Positions 17,890-27,276 of a stretch of 64,000 nucleotides of DNA are shown piece by piece. The notes beneath the pieces are model-generated. The model ran no database searches and was not told the origin of the DNA. It saw nothing but the letters and a program-made list of their open reading frames with translations. Numbering within the stretch: position 1 is the first letter of the stretch; each line of letters opens with the position of its first letter. Made by a program: the position numbers and the translations under genes. Source of the DNA: Calothrix sp. NIES-3974 (GTDB lineage: Bacteria > Cyanobacteriota > Cyanobacteriia > Cyanobacteriales > Nostocaceae); NCBI RefSeq assembly GCF_002368395.1, contig NZ_AP018254.1:4464001-4528000 (forward strand), given 5' to 3'.

Positions 17890-18320
17890 CATGTGAAGTT
17901 GCGCATAACAAGTTGTCCGAAGCGAGGAGGAACAACAAAACAATCTCATCATCTTGAATATGAAAGATTCGCTAAGATTGACGCGCTCCACTTCCTTCCC
18001 CATAGTGCAATACGCTTGGTGTTAAAGATAACTGTAGGTTGGGTTGAGGCTTTGCGTAGACTGTTGATTTTGTGGAAATTTACCCATAAGTTCACACAGT
18101 TTTTGTGATGATCTCGTCCCGATGCTCCGCTTGGGGACGCATTCCACGAGGGCTACTGCCTCAAATCAGGAAGCAGAGCTTCCCTATATGTATCAACAGC
18201 CCCAGTATTGGAACAAGTTTGTTGTCACGGTTTGTGCATGAATTTGCGACCCCAAAAAAGGCACAAAGTACACAGCCTAGGCTTTGCCTCTACATTCTTC
18301 AACCAACCTACCCAATAATC
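17890..18320. repeat. Composite of degenerate dispersed repeats
   Basis: A 430-base patchwork. It contains a GCGAGGAGGAAC...CAATCTCATCATC element (17920-18010), GTAGGTTGGGTTGAGG (18032-18047) and a divergent inverted copy of it (CTTCAACCAACCTACC near 18297-18312), and a CCGATGCTCCGCTTGGGGAC / GAAGCAGAGCTTCC module (18118-18185) related to the element at 36431-36531. Frames open here on the plus strand but encode only repeat translation, so no gene is called. Confidence 0.6.
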
Positions 18321-18398
18321 AGACTTTTAAGTCTAACTGAACTGTATTGCATTTAGGGAAGCTTTTGGGAGCAGGGTTTTCAAGATAGCTCGTTTTGA

Positions 18399-19562
18399 CT
18401 ATTCCCGCAGATAATCAGCCAATCTTGCTTGTAGTGATGCAAATCCGAAATGGGAAATCGCCTCCTGTCGCAACCATTCACCATGACAACGGGGGTCTTG
18501 ACCGCGTAAAATTTCCCGACAAGCAGCTGCAACAGCATCTGGGTCTCGATGGGGTACACGCCAACCAACTTTACCATCTTGAAGCGGATCCGCAGAACCA
18601 TCAGCATCACCGGAAAGAACGGGAATTCCGCAAGCCATCGCTTCTAAATACACAATCCCAAAACCCTCCTGGGAGGGCATAATATAGGCATCAGCCAGTC
18701 GATAATGGTTAATTAAATCCTCCGTCGGCACAAAACCCGCAAACACCACGCGATCGCCAACACCTAAATTCTTAGCTAACTGAGCTAAACGGGGTTGGTC
18801 ATCACCCCTACCAATCACTAAGTATTTGACATCGGCAAACTCTTGGGCAATCTGGGGTAAAGCTCGAATTGTAACATCCACTCCCTTATAAATATCACCT
18901 GACCATAATCTCGCCACAGTCATTAACACCCGATGTCCATTTAAACCATACTTAGCCAGCAATTGGGGACATTTAGCCCCTGGAGTAAATTTATCCCCAT
19001 CAATGGCACAGGGTAACATTTTCACCTTCCCTGGGTCAATTCGATTCGCACTACACATGCGATCGCGACTATAACGAGAAATTGTCCAAATTGCTCTCGC
19101 ATGGTGCAAAGCCCTGACATAGTTAGCCGATAAAGGTTCCCAGACCTCCTTCCCATAGGTCAATACCGTGTAGGGAATTCCCAAGGGTTGACACAAAGTC
19201 TGTACCATCACCGCTAAATTAATATGACCACAGTAAACATGGCGCGGACGACGCTGTAAAAAGCATTTTAACAAGGCTGCAATTAACTTCATTCGCCCAA
19301 CTTGAGGCGATTTATGCTGAAAATAATGAAACTTAAAATTATCCCTGGCAAAGGGATTTTCCGCGTTGCGACTATCCCGCAACAAAAACACTTCCCCATT
19401 CATCCCTCTATCCATTCCCAAATAACCACGAAAAATATCTTGGACGTAGGACTGAATTCCACCTTCACGGGCAAAAATCTCTAAAAAGATAAATACACAA
19501 TCCAATTGGGACTGTTGATTATCTGGGGAATGATTAGAATTAGATTCTTGAGTAGTTAACAT
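18399..19562 (-). CDS. Glycosyltransferase family 4
   Basis: A 387-residue GT-B glycosyltransferase (group 1) acting at the cytoplasmic face of the membrane on a glycan precursor. The N-terminal acceptor domain starts after a ~20-residue polar tail (DCVFIFLEIFAREGGIQSYV, with the GGIQ loop). The C-terminal donor domain has HRVLMTVARLWSGDIYKGVD, the YLVIGRGDD strand, FAGFVPTEDLINHY and the catalytic E-x7-E region MPSQEGFGIVYLEAMACGIP. The sugar donor cannot be told from sequence. It is transcribed away from the gmd gene's 3' end in the same direction, 242 bases downstream, and together with gmd suggests a fucose- or rhamnose-containing surface glycan. Confidence 0.9.
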   Translation of the reverse strand: MLTTQESNSNHSPDNQQSQLDCVFIFLEIFAREGGIQSYVQDIFRGYLGMDRGMNGEVFLLRDSRNAENPFARDNFKFHYFQHKSPQVGRMKLIAALLKCFLQRRPRHVYCGHINLAVMVQTLCQPLGIPYTVLTYGKEVWEPLSANYVRALHHARAIWTISRYSRDRMCSANRIDPGKVKMLPCAIDGDKFTPGAKCPQLLAKYGLNGHRVLMTVARLWSGDIYKGVDVTIRALPQIAQEFADVKYLVIGRGDDQPRLAQLAKNLGVGDRVVFAGFVPTEDLINHYRLADAYIMPSQEGFGIVYLEAMACGIPVLSGDADGSADPLQDGKVGWRVPHRDPDAVAAACREILRGQDPRCHGEWLRQEAISHFGFASLQARLADYLRE

Positions 19563-19605
19563 AAATTATATTTTTAGATATAAATGCGGGTATGAAATCG
19601 GAAAT

Positions 19606-19620
19606 GGGGAGTAGGGAGTA
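19606..19620. repeat. GGGAGTA heptamer tract
   Basis: GGGGAGTAGGGAGTA, two tandem heptamers between the GT4 and gmd genes and next to MITE-like copy C. Confidence 0.5.
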
Positions 19621-19678
19621 GTGAGTCGGGAAAAAGCACTCTTATACATTCTGGTGTCAGCAGCACATGTAGGCTACT

Positions 19679-19762
19679 CCCAAAAATTTTCACAGACTAG
19701 GGATTAGAAAGAAGATTGAGGAGTTACTCAAGGCATATAACTTAACTCGTGAGAAATACAGG
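19679..19762. mobile_element. MITE-like element, degenerate copy C
   Basis: The right end GTGAGAAATACAGG (19749-19762) and the interior TTACTCAAGGCATATAACTT match copies A and B. The left end is worn (CCCAAAAATTTTCAC at 19679-19693). It fills most of the gmd-GT4 spacer. Confidence 0.55.
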
Positions 19763-19804
19763 TGCAGAGAACCAAATAAATCATCCCTCCTATCTTCTGT
19801 CTCC

Positions 19805-20803
19805 CTAAACCCTGGGAATCAAAGCTGTCGGTGCTAATGAACCACATTGCAATCTTTCCAAATCCGCTTGCACCATCATTTCAATCACTTCCGCCAACTT
19901 CACCTTTGGTTGCCAACCCAACTTGGCTTTTGCTTTACTGGGGTCAGCCACTAATTGAAAATGCTCATCAGGACGCAAAAACTCTGGATTCACCACAATA
20001 TACTTTTGCCAATCCAACCCCACACAATCAAAGGCTGTTTCCACCACTTCACGCACACTATGTAATATTCCCGTACCGATTACAAACTCTTCCGGTTGCT
20101 CAACTTGCAACATCCGCCACATTGCCTCAACATAATCACCCGCAAACCCCCAATCTCTCTTCGCATCCAAATTACCCATTTCTAAACGGTCTGTAATCCC
20201 TAGCTTAATTGAAGCTGCTGCTAGGGATACTTTCCGCGTCATAAACTGAGGGGAACGTAAGGGCGATTCGTGATTATAAAGAATCCCACTACAGGCAAAT
20301 AAACCATAGCGCTGACGGTGATGTACCATTGTCCAGTGAGCATGTAATTTCGCCGCAGCATAGGGATTTTTCGGACGAAATGTCGTTTCCTCGTTTTGAG
20401 GAGAACTAATCACGTCGCCAAACATTTCTGAACTACTAGCCTGATAAAATCTTGTTGCCAATCCCACATTCCGGATTGCCTCTAACATGCGTGTTGCAGT
20501 ACCCGTAATCAAATCCAGTGTTCCCAGAGGATTATGCCAGGAATCTGGAACAAAGCTTGGTGCAGCAAGGTTATAAATTTCATCGGGACGTAAATTTTCA
20601 ATTGCTGTCAACAGCGCCATACTACTGGTTAAATCAACCGTATAAATTTCCACCTTATTCACCAGTGAACCCAGTTTCGTCAAGTTTGGTTGCCGACGAG
20701 GTGGAACTAATCCTACGACTCGATAGCCCTTTTCTACCAGAAGATGGCTTAAATAATAACCATCTTGACCTGTAATACCAGTAATTAGCGCTGTTTTCAC
20801 CAT
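19805..20803 (-). CDS. gmd: GDP-mannose 4,6-dehydratase family protein
   Basis: A short-chain-dehydrogenase-fold enzyme of 332 residues expected to convert GDP-D-mannose to GDP-4-keto-6-deoxymannose, the precursor of GDP-fucose and GDP-rhamnose. The NADP-binding loop GITGQDGYYLSHLLVEKGY is at the N-terminus. The catalytic Ser/Glu segment YQASSSEMFGDVISSPQNE and the YxxxK motif (NPYAAAKL) are present, as is the Gmd-type RRQPNLTKLGS stretch and LGWQPKVKLAEVIEMMVQAD near the C-terminus. No GDP-fucose synthase lies beside it, so the next step must be encoded elsewhere or the gene may be a related NDP-sugar dehydratase. Confidence 0.88.
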   Translation of the reverse strand: MVKTALITGITGQDGYYLSHLLVEKGYRVVGLVPPRRQPNLTKLGSLVNKVEIYTVDLTSSMALLTAIENLRPDEIYNLAAPSFVPDSWHNPLGTLDLITGTATRMLEAIRNVGLATRFYQASSSEMFGDVISSPQNEETTFRPKNPYAAAKLHAHWTMVHHRQRYGLFACSGILYNHESPLRSPQFMTRKVSLAAASIKLGITDRLEMGNLDAKRDWGFAGDYVEAMWRMLQVEQPEEFVIGTGILHSVREVVETAFDCVGLDWQKYIVVNPEFLRPDEHFQLVADPSKAKAKLGWQPKVKLAEVIEMMVQADLERLQCGSLAPTALIPRV

Positions 20804-21236
20804 TTTTTTCTGTTTCCCTTTTCACACTTGCTGCTAGACAAAGTGACAGAATACACCTCTATCGCAAGGGAGCAAAATCAGTTTCAGTCATCCCAAGTCG
20901 CTGATTAACTGTTAGTGAAGTCGGCAGAACACTTAACCACCATAGTTGACTAGATAAGTGCCCTTTGCTACCGACATCAGACCTCCTTGCAGCCAAAATC
21001 CTAACAAATGGAAATGGACAAAACTAATGCTGGGTTTACGGGTTTCCTGATTTTTTTTTATACGAATTACATCAGTAATTCTAGTTGTATTAATTACTTT
21101 ATTTACGTATTATTACGTCGGTAAGGCAATTTTCTTGATAAATTAAGGTGAATTCGACGGATTCAAATAACCCCTCTCCAAAATGGATACAGACTTTGGA
21201 AACATTGATTTTTGCTTAAAACCACGGATTTTTCAG

Positions 21237-21291
21237 CCCCTCTCCGATTACCCTACGGGAACTTGCTACGGAGAGGGGTTGGGGTGAGGTT
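21237..21291. repeat. Interspersed repeat, G/C-rich (copy 2, inverted)
   Basis: CCCCTCTCCGATTACCCTAC and CTACGGAGAGGGGTTGGGGT. It is an inverted, diverged relative of the repeat at 4879-4939, with its own internal CCCCTCTCCG/CGGAGAGGGG stem. Confidence 0.6.
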
Positions 21292-21370
21292 CATCTAACT
21301 CAAGTTAAATTACATGTAAGTAGGTAGGTGCAATTAAACATAAAACCGCAACGTAAGCGATTATTCGGCA

Positions 21371-21396
21371 TAGAGACGACCCGACGGTCGTCTCTA
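21371..21396. repeat. TAGAGACG palindrome (GACCCGACGGTC core)
   Basis: TAGAGACGACC pairs with GGTCGTCTCTA around a short CGAC centre. It belongs to the dispersed palindrome family described at 9605-9652. Confidence 0.65.
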
Positions 21397-21605
21397 CTCC
21401 CTGGTCTCAAGGACAATTTTTACCACCCACCTACTTACTGCTTACACCAGTGAAAGTGATTTCTCCTATTCCCTAATCACTCCACTCCCTAACCCCCACC
21501 TGTCCGTTTTGGTGTGGTCAAGTACTAGAAAAAATAATTCCCGTCGGAAACTAAGCTTGAAGAATCCCACGGGTACTAATTGATTTCTATTTTTCTTTTT
21601 CTCTT

Positions 21606-22085
21606 CTATTGAGATTGATTTGGAGTTTTTGATTTAGAATATTCTCCCGATGGAGTTTGACCATACTTGACGATGAGTAAACAATTGCGACCGTCCGTAT
21701 CACGTTCGTAAACAACCCGGTCAGCTAAACGCCGTAGCAAAAACCACCCGTAACCTCCAACTTGTAGTGTACCAGGTTCAGGTTCTGCGATCGCATCTGG
21801 GTTAAATGGTTGACCACAGTCCCAAATACGGATTTCCAATCGATCCTTCCACAGCCATAATCCAATTTCAATCGCAGTCTCCGGTGGTAATGCATAATGG
21901 GCATGACGCACCGCATTGGTAAAACCTTCTGCAAGGGCAAGGTTTAAACGATAAAGTTGGGTTTCCGACCAACCTAATTTTGACAAATGTTGCAAACAAA
22001 AGTCCTCAAACCAATGCTGTACCTGGTTTAGAAGTTTGAGTTCGCTTTTCACCGTCAGATGGTCTTGCTGCAATATGCTAAGCAT
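21606..22085 (-). CDS. Anti-sigma-factor-type ATP-binding protein (HATPase_c_2, RsbW-like)
   Basis: A 159-residue GHKL-fold protein. The N box EGFTNAVRHAHYALPPE contains the Mg/ATP-binding Asn and conserved His, and the G1/G2 regions follow as IWDCGQPFNPD and GGYGWFLLRRLADRVVYER. Proteins of this type act as serine kinases and anti-sigma or anti-anti-sigma partners, as in RsbW/SpoIIAB. No sigma factor or antagonist gene lies nearby, so the partner is unknown. The last 15 residues are a polar tail. A 16-base perfect palindrome at 22199-22214 lies in its upstream region. Confidence 0.85.
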   Translation of the reverse strand: MLSILQQDHLTVKSELKLLNQVQHWFEDFCLQHLSKLGWSETQLYRLNLALAEGFTNAVRHAHYALPPETAIEIGLWLWKDRLEIRIWDCGQPFNPDAIAEPEPGTLQVGGYGWFLLRRLADRVVYERDTDGRNCLLIVKYGQTPSGEYSKSKTPNQSQ

Positions 22086-22198
22086 TGACCTTGACTTATA
22101 ATCCTAAGTTAATAAGGGGTGTTTGCCGCAAATCAAAGATTTTTAGCTTGGGTTTTTTTCGCTCTAGGATATACCTGAATCTATCCTAACAATTGGAA

Positions 22199-22214
22199 TA
22201 TACTATTTAGTATA
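22199..22214. promoter_or_regulatory. Perfect 16-base palindrome upstream of the anti-sigma-type gene
   Basis: TATACTATTTAGTATA reads the same on both strands. It lies 114 bases before the start of the gene at 22085 (minus) in otherwise unremarkable A/T-rich sequence. It could be an operator or simply an A/T-rich coincidence. Confidence 0.35.
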
Positions 22215-22593
22215 AAAATAGCAGGCAATTCAGGTCAAAAGTTTTTTATTTTCTGCAATATAGTAAAATTACTAGAGCTATGGAAACAAGAACTGATTTG
22301 ACTTCCTGACTATCATACGTTCAGTCTAGGTAGTGGTATTTGATTTTTCACCCAGTTGGACAGTAGCTACACCCGATTTGACAACTAAATACAAAGAAGT
22401 AAAATTATTTCTCAATCACGACTACACGGATTACTTTTTCACTCTATCATGACGATATCAAGTAATCTCATAATCCAAGTTTTTCCTTAACTAGTGCGGA
22501 AACCCTGATATTTAACCCAAATAAACCAACTTAACTGATTTGATTTTAAATCAGAATCGGAAACTTACCGATTAAATTCCTCAACTTAAGACT

Positions 22594-22654
22594 AACGCCT
22601 GTAAAAATTTCCCACAAGTATTTTCCTACACCTATGGAGAAATTTACAGGCGTT
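22594..22654 (-). terminator. Large hairpin downstream of petD
   Basis: AACGCCTGTAAA...TTTC (22594-22611) pairs with GAAATTTACAGGCGTT (22639-22654), about 16 bp with a 2-base bulge. It starts 25 bases after the petD stop on the minus strand. It probably terminates or stabilises the petBD transcript. Confidence 0.7.
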
Positions 22655-22678
22655 CCCGCACATTTGCGCTTTTAAAAA

Positions 22679-23161
22679 TTAGAACAATCCTAAAGTAAAG
22701 GATTTATCAATCGGGAAAGTAGCACCAATTCCCAACCATAATGTCACCAAGGTACCAATTAAAAATACGGTAGTGGCAACGGGACGACGGAAGGGGTTTT
22801 GGAATTTATTCACGTTCTCAATAAAGGGAACGAGAATCAATCCTAATGGTACGGATGCCATCAACAATACTCCCAGGAGTTTGTTGGGAACCGAACGCAA
22901 AATTTGGAATACAGGGTACAGATACCACTCGGGAAGAATTTCCAATGGAGTTGCAAAGGGATTTGCTGGTTCACCTGTAACTGCGGGGTCTAGTACCGCT
23001 AATGCGACGATACAGGCAAAAGAACCCATAATTACTACAGGGAATACATAAAGCAGGTCATTGGGCCATGCTGGTTCACCATAGTAATTGTGACCCATGC
23101 CTTTAGCGAGTTTAGCACGTAAATTAGGGTCGCTCAGGTCTGGTTTTTTGAGTGTTGACAT
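22679..23161 (-). CDS. petD: Cytochrome b6f complex subunit IV
   Basis: The 160-residue subunit IV of the thylakoid cytochrome b6f complex, homologous to the C-terminal half of mitochondrial cytochrome b. It has three membrane helices and the quinol-oxidation-site PEWY motif ([20 protein letters not shown]). The N-terminal [20 protein letters not shown] and [14 protein letters not shown] are near invariant in the family. It follows petB on the same strand after 302 bases, as in the petBD operon of other cyanobacteria, and ends in a strong hairpin. Confidence 0.98.
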   Translation of the reverse strand: MSTLKKPDLSDPNLRAKLAKGMGHNYYGEPAWPNDLLYVFPVVIMGSFACIVALAVLDPAVTGEPANPFATPLEILPEWYLYPVFQILRSVPNKLLGVLLMASVPLGLILVPFIENVNKFQNPFRRPVATTVFLIGTLVTLWLGIGATFPIDKSFTLGLF

Positions 23162-23463
23162 ACTTTTTAATGTGTTCTCCTGTTGAAGTTGATAACGCTT
23201 TTTGTGAGGTTTTCCTGTATCGGCGACAACATGAACGCCAACTGTATGCTTTGCGATACAATTTTTGTTGAGTATGTTTTCAGTATCTATTATGGGTCTC
23301 TAGACACCAGTTTAAAACAAAATCCTCAAAGTTGTAAGCCTGAGTAACAGAAAATTTCCTGATGATTTTGTATCAGTAAACACTGAACCCCTGATTGAGT
23401 CTTTCCGTTCAGGTTGGAGTGATAAACACAAATCTCCAACCTCAAAACCCAACATCATAGTCC

Positions 23464-24111
23464 TTAGAGGGGACCAGAAATACCTTGTTTGCGAATCATC
23501 AGGAAGTGCAATAGCATGAAGACCGCAATTAACCAGGGTAAAACAAATGTATGGGCGCTGTAGTAACGGGTTAGGGTTGCTTGACCGACGCTAGCACCAC
23601 CCCGTAATAAATCAGCGATTAATGTCCCAACTACGGGAATCGCTTCTGGTACACCACTGACGATTTTCACAGCCCAGTAACCAACCTGGTCCCAAGGTAA
23701 GGAATAGCCGGTCACACCGAAGGATACTGTAATTACTGCCAAAATCACTCCGCTTACCCAGGTTAATTCGCGGGGTTTCTTGAAACCACCCGTTAAATAG
23801 ACCCGGAACACGTGGAGAATCATCATCAATACCATCATGCTCGCTGACCAACGGTGGATCGAGCGAATTAACCAACCGAAATTAACTTCGTTCATGATGT
23901 ATTGAACGGAAGAGTATGCTTCGGTGACGGTTGGTTTATAGTAGAAGGTCATGGCAAATCCAGTCGCAAACTGGATTAGGAAGCAAGTCAGAGTTATTCC
24001 ACCCAAGCAGTAGAAGATATTTACGTGGGGTGGTACATATTTGCTGGTAACATCGTCAGCGATCGCTTGGATTTCCAAGCGTTCTTCAAACCAGTCGTAA
24101 ACGTTTGCCAT
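23464..24111 (-). CDS. petB: Cytochrome b6
   Basis: The 215-residue haem-bearing core of the cytochrome b6f complex in the thylakoid membrane, carrying two b haems and the covalently bound haem cn. Cys35 (in [10 protein letters not shown]), which attaches haem cn, is present. The four haem-ligating histidines lie in the helix segments [25 protein letters not shown] and [20 protein letters not shown]. The quinone-site motif [20 protein letters not shown] is intact. The ~520-base divergent spacer to the next gene must carry the petBD promoter. The 302-base gap to petD is longer than usual for an operon and was searched for a gene without success. Confidence 0.98.
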   Translation of the reverse strand: MANVYDWFEERLEIQAIADDVTSKYVPPHVNIFYCLGGITLTCFLIQFATGFAMTFYYKPTVTEAYSSVQYIMNEVNFGWLIRSIHRWSASMMVLMMILHVFRVYLTGGFKKPRELTWVSGVILAVITVSFGVTGYSLPWDQVGYWAVKIVSGVPEAIPVVGTLIADLLRGGASVGQATLTRYYSAHTFVLPWLIAVFMLLHFLMIRKQGISGPL

Positions 24112-24629
24112 AAAATCTTGAGTTCCGATTGATGAATTGATTTGATTGCGGTTTTTTGAGGTCTCCCAATCAGGTGGTGTTGGGATTTTAGCAAAGCGAC
24201 GATGACGCTTTGACTTTTTGGCTTGTGCAAGCGCTAAATCTGTTCATAAATTTAACACTTCGCAACAATTATTTATTGTTTATGTATTGCGATCGCTTTG
24301 GGCGCAATCGAGATAAACGCACACCAAAGACGATTTTAACGTTTTTTGGGAGGATGCATGATGGATTGAGCATTTTTGCTGCCATCAGACAATGCACCGC
24401 TTCTATAAAAAAAGTAACATAGTCGAGGGGGAAATATCATCTTGATCGGGTGGATTCGCCAGAAAAGGAGGGGAAAAACTGTTTGCCTTGGTGGACTACA
24501 CCCGATGATGAAATAATTATTTTTGCCAGTCTTTTAGCATCCTCGAACCGAGAAAGTGTATCTTAAACAATAGTGTCAGCGTAAAGAAAATTTAACAATT
24601 ACCCACATCAGTCAAACAGGTTTCGGCAA
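24112..24629. promoter_or_regulatory. Divergent promoter region of petBD and the thylakoid-protein gene
   Basis: About 520 bases between two divergent photosynthesis-related genes. It contains one HIP1-type GCGATCGC (24290-24297) and A-rich stretches. I could not pick defensible promoter boxes. No gene is seen. Confidence 0.4.
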
Positions 24630-25229
24630 ATGCAACTGATCAAGCTCGAAAAATTAAAATCCTTCCTCCTCCTCGATAAAGCCAGATGGGGTCAGCTTTT
24701 TACTTGTTTTTGTCTGGTGGGAATTTCTCTCTGGTTGTGTTTTGTTGCTCCGGCGAATGCAGGTATTAAGGATGACCGTTATGATGGAAATATTTTTGTC
24801 GTCTATGCTGGGAATGGTTCCCTAGTTCCGGCGCGGGAAACTCTTGCGAAGGCGCTTGCTGAACATAAGCCTGTATTTCTCACCTTTTACATAGATGACA
24901 GCAGTGACTGTAAAGAATATGCCCTTGTAGTTTCCCAGGTTCAGGCATTTTACGGACGAGCGGCAGAAATTATCCCAGTGGATGTAGATGCGATCGCGCC
25001 AAAGGATAAATACTCACCGGATGAACCAGGATATTTTTATTCTGGAAAAGTTCCCCAAGTTGTTGTTTTTAACCAAGAAGGACAGGTAGTTTTGAATAAG
25101 TCTGGACAAGTTCCCTATGAAGAAATTGATGACCGTTTGCGGGAGGTGTTTGATTTATTACCTCGTTCTGAATCCCAAGAGTTAAAGCGTCGCTCCTTTA
25201 ATGAGTTTAATAGTGAGCTAACTCAGTAA
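24630..25229 (+). CDS. Thioredoxin-fold thylakoid protein, probable photosystem I accumulation factor
   Basis: A 199-residue protein with an N-terminal hydrophobic segment (about residues 23-45, ending at the cleavage-like APANAG), so it is exported or anchored facing the lumen. The mature part looks like a thioredoxin fold (KPVFLTFYIDDSSDCKEYAL, then VPQVVVFNQEGQVVL with the cis-proline-type VP). Only one cysteine is in the active-site position, so it is not a normal disulfide reductase. I associate this sequence with the cyanobacterial 'thylakoid membrane photosystem I accumulation factor' family; this is recall, not a search. Its position opposite petB supports a role in photosynthetic complex assembly. 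Confidence 0.72.
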   Translation: MQLIKLEKLKSFLLLDKARWGQLFTCFCLVGISLWLCFVAPANAGIKDDRYDGNIFVVYAGNGSLVPARETLAKALAEHKPVFLTFYIDDSSDCKEYALVVSQVQAFYGRAAEIIPVDVDAIAPKDKYSPDEPGYFYSGKVPQVVVFNQEGQVVLNKSGQVPYEEIDDRLREVFDLLPRSESQELKRRSFNEFNSELTQ

Positions 25230-25544
25230 TTCAAATTCTAAATCAATCGCTTGTAGTGAATATCACAAATACTGAATAAAAAATGCTTTTCGTGATATTA
25301 GATACTGCAATTTCTGCGATTTAACCGGGATAATATTGACTCAGATTTGAGTCAGTCGGAAGTTAGTAAACAGGGTCAAAAGGGTAAATCAATAGAGTAC
25401 AATTGCGCTTGCATTTTCCAGTCGCTGTCACTAGTGATGATATATTTTGTACTCCATGTCTGATTTATTCCCGATCCCGGTACTAGCTTTCTTTGTTAAA
25501 TTTCCATCGCTGCATAAACTTCTTGACCCATAGTGAGTGTTCCG

Positions 25545-26153
25545 ATGTCAAAGGTTTACACTACCCAGGAACTAATTCAAATTCTGGCCGCAGAAAGACA
25601 AGCTTGTCTGAAGGGAGAACGTCTGAAATTAGATGTATCAGTTTCGGGAAATCCGATTCTCGATCAATTTATTCAAGCTGAGGGTCTACAAAAGTTTACT
25701 GCTTATCAAGATTTTAAGGCAGCCATTCATGATTATCAACGACAACATCAAGTTTCCGGAATTATTTGGAAAGAGGTTATAGTTAAAGGTAAATGTCTTC
25801 GCTACCCGGAAGTTGACCCCCAATTAGCTGCACTCAATAGTGATTTATTAATATTATATGCAGCGAAAAATTCGATTGTAGAATTTTGGCGTAGTGTGAC
25901 TACTGACATGGATTTGTATTTAAGCTTTCACCACGGTAAGCAATTTCAACAAATTCAGCCAGAGGATGTAGAACGGATTTTCATGCGTAGTGAATGGGCT
26001 GGTTTGTGTGTATATGCAAACACTCAATTTTTAGAACTAATTTTACAGTTAGGTTGGGGAAAACCGGAAGAAGCTTGCTATCAGCGAGGTTTTCCCGCTT
26101 CAGGTAGTGAGTATATTCATGCCGTTAATCCAGGGAAACAACCGATTTGCTGA
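25545..26153 (+). CDS. Conserved hypothetical protein
   Basis: A 202-residue soluble protein that I do not recognise. It starts with a short helix (TTQELIQILAAERQACLKGE), has several tryptophans (VSGIIWKEVIV; IVEFWRSV; RSEWAGLCVYA) and ends with GFPASGSEYIHAVNPGKQ. No signal peptide or membrane segment is seen. GTG at 25533 would add four residues; ATG at 25545 was chosen. It lies 315 bases after the thylakoid-protein gene on the same strand, with A/T-rich spacer and no terminator noted between them. Confidence 0.7.
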   Translation: MSKVYTTQELIQILAAERQACLKGERLKLDVSVSGNPILDQFIQAEGLQKFTAYQDFKAAIHDYQRQHQVSGIIWKEVIVKGKCLRYPEVDPQLAALNSDLLILYAAKNSIVEFWRSVTTDMDLYLSFHHGKQFQQIQPEDVERIFMRSEWAGLCVYANTQFLELILQLGWGKPEEACYQRGFPASGSEYIHAVNPGKQPIC

Positions 26154-26574
26154 TTTAGTTTTTAAAAACTTTACCGGGGTTTTGGCTTGATACTGAGGAA
26201 TAATCAAAATCGCTTCATGGGGAATGTTATCAAGATTGGATCAATTATTTTGCTGACGTTTAGATATTAGCATTGATTCTGCTAGTAATTGACCACTTAA
26301 GTTCTGAGGTGTGTGTAGTAATGGCTTTAACACTAAAGCGCTACTACGTGCCTTTTCTAATTGCTCAAAATTAATGGGACAGACCACTAGTTTGTCTAGG
26401 ATATCAATCAGCTTACTGGCATTTTTCCGAAAATTATGAATAAATTATTGAATTTGAATATAGAACAGGGAATCGGTTGCATAAAATGCCACTCTGAACT
26501 GTATTCATATTTATCTCTGCATTAGTCGGAAGCTGATTTGTGCCATTGATATTATTAGTTATTCAGAAAACAAG
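26154..26574. other. Spacer before the LuxR-type gene
   Basis: About 420 bases with a degenerate spacer repeat (AACACTAAAGCGCTACTACGTGCC near 26328-26351), which resembles CACTAAAGCATAACTACGTGCC near 8680-8701. No gene is seen. The promoter of the regulator gene should lie in the A/T-rich last 150 bases. Confidence 0.5.
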
Positions 26575-27225
26575 ATGATGAAGACATTTATTCCTGGAAC
26601 CCGTGCTTTACCTAAATCTCCATCAAAATTGTGTTTAAAATGGCTGGAAAGTCACAGTCAAATAATTTCTGTTCCCGATATATTGCCGGAATCCAATTTA
26701 TTCCTGCAAGTTCTGGAAAATCTCCAAAATGGAATTTTAATTATGAGTATGGAGGGTGAGATTATCTATAGGAATAATTATTTTCAGAGTCTATGTGTAA
26801 AATTCAATAGCGATGAAAATAAACTTGTAAAAACTATTTGGCGGTTTTATCAGTCCATTTTGAATACAAATCCCCAAAAATCCAATGTAGCTGGAATCAT
26901 CGAAGATGAAATCCCCTTAAATCAGGATGAAATTTTTCGCATTCAAGTCCGATTATTAGAACTAGATATTTATCCCATATCGTCTATTTTAATTACGATT
27001 GAAAACCGTTCTGAATCAGTTCCCAACTTAGCTGTTACTGAAAGCCAGCAATATCAGTTAACTCTGTGTGAAGCGGAAGTTTGGCATCTTTACCGAACCA
27101 ATCATAGCTATAAAAATATTGCCTCCCAACTTTATATCACAATTAACACAGTGAAAAAACATATGAAAAATATCCATGCGAAACGTCAAGCATTTATTAC
27201 TAGTCGTCAGTATTCATGGGAATAG
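26575..27225 (+). CDS. LuxR-type transcriptional regulator with an N-terminal PAS-like domain
   Basis: A 216-residue DNA-binding protein. Residues ~40-150 look like a PAS-type sensor (VLENLQNGILIMSMEGEIIY, then RNNYFQSL and later IFRIQVRLLELDIYPISSIL). Residues ~158-205 form a LuxR-type helix-turn-helix (LTLCEAEVWHLYRTNHSYKN, then IASQLYITINTVKKHMKNIH). The HTH is well conserved: the Ile-Ala, Thr-Val and Lys-x-His positions are present. There is no receiver domain, so it is not a classical response regulator; a small ligand or redox cue is more likely. It precedes a small conserved gene by 51 bases. Confidence 0.85.
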   Translation: MMKTFIPGTRALPKSPSKLCLKWLESHSQIISVPDILPESNLFLQVLENLQNGILIMSMEGEIIYRNNYFQSLCVKFNSDENKLVKTIWRFYQSILNTNPQKSNVAGIIEDEIPLNQDEIFRIQVRLLELDIYPISSILITIENRSESVPNLAVTESQQYQLTLCEAEVWHLYRTNHSYKNIASQLYITINTVKKHMKNIHAKRQAFITSRQYSWE

Positions 27226-27276
27226 TTTATAATTTAGGTCTAGTTGACTCTATGTTTTTCTCCTGTTACTTAACCT

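Larger units (their letters stand above)
20804..21605. other. Long spacer without a gene
   Basis: About 800 bases. It holds the inverted G/C-rich repeat (21237-21291), a GTAGAGACG-type palindrome (21371-21396) and a T-rich stretch near 21050. No reading frame on either strand looks real. Confidence 0.55.

Noticed and set aside
17893-18356. Two plus-strand frames after the GT9 gene
   Set aside because: They translate degenerate dispersed repeats (GCGAGGAGG, GCTCCGC modules) and contain no domain.
23162-23463. A small gene between petB and petD
   Set aside because: No frame of useful length with a start and ribosome-binding site is present; the gap is treated as an intercistronic leader.
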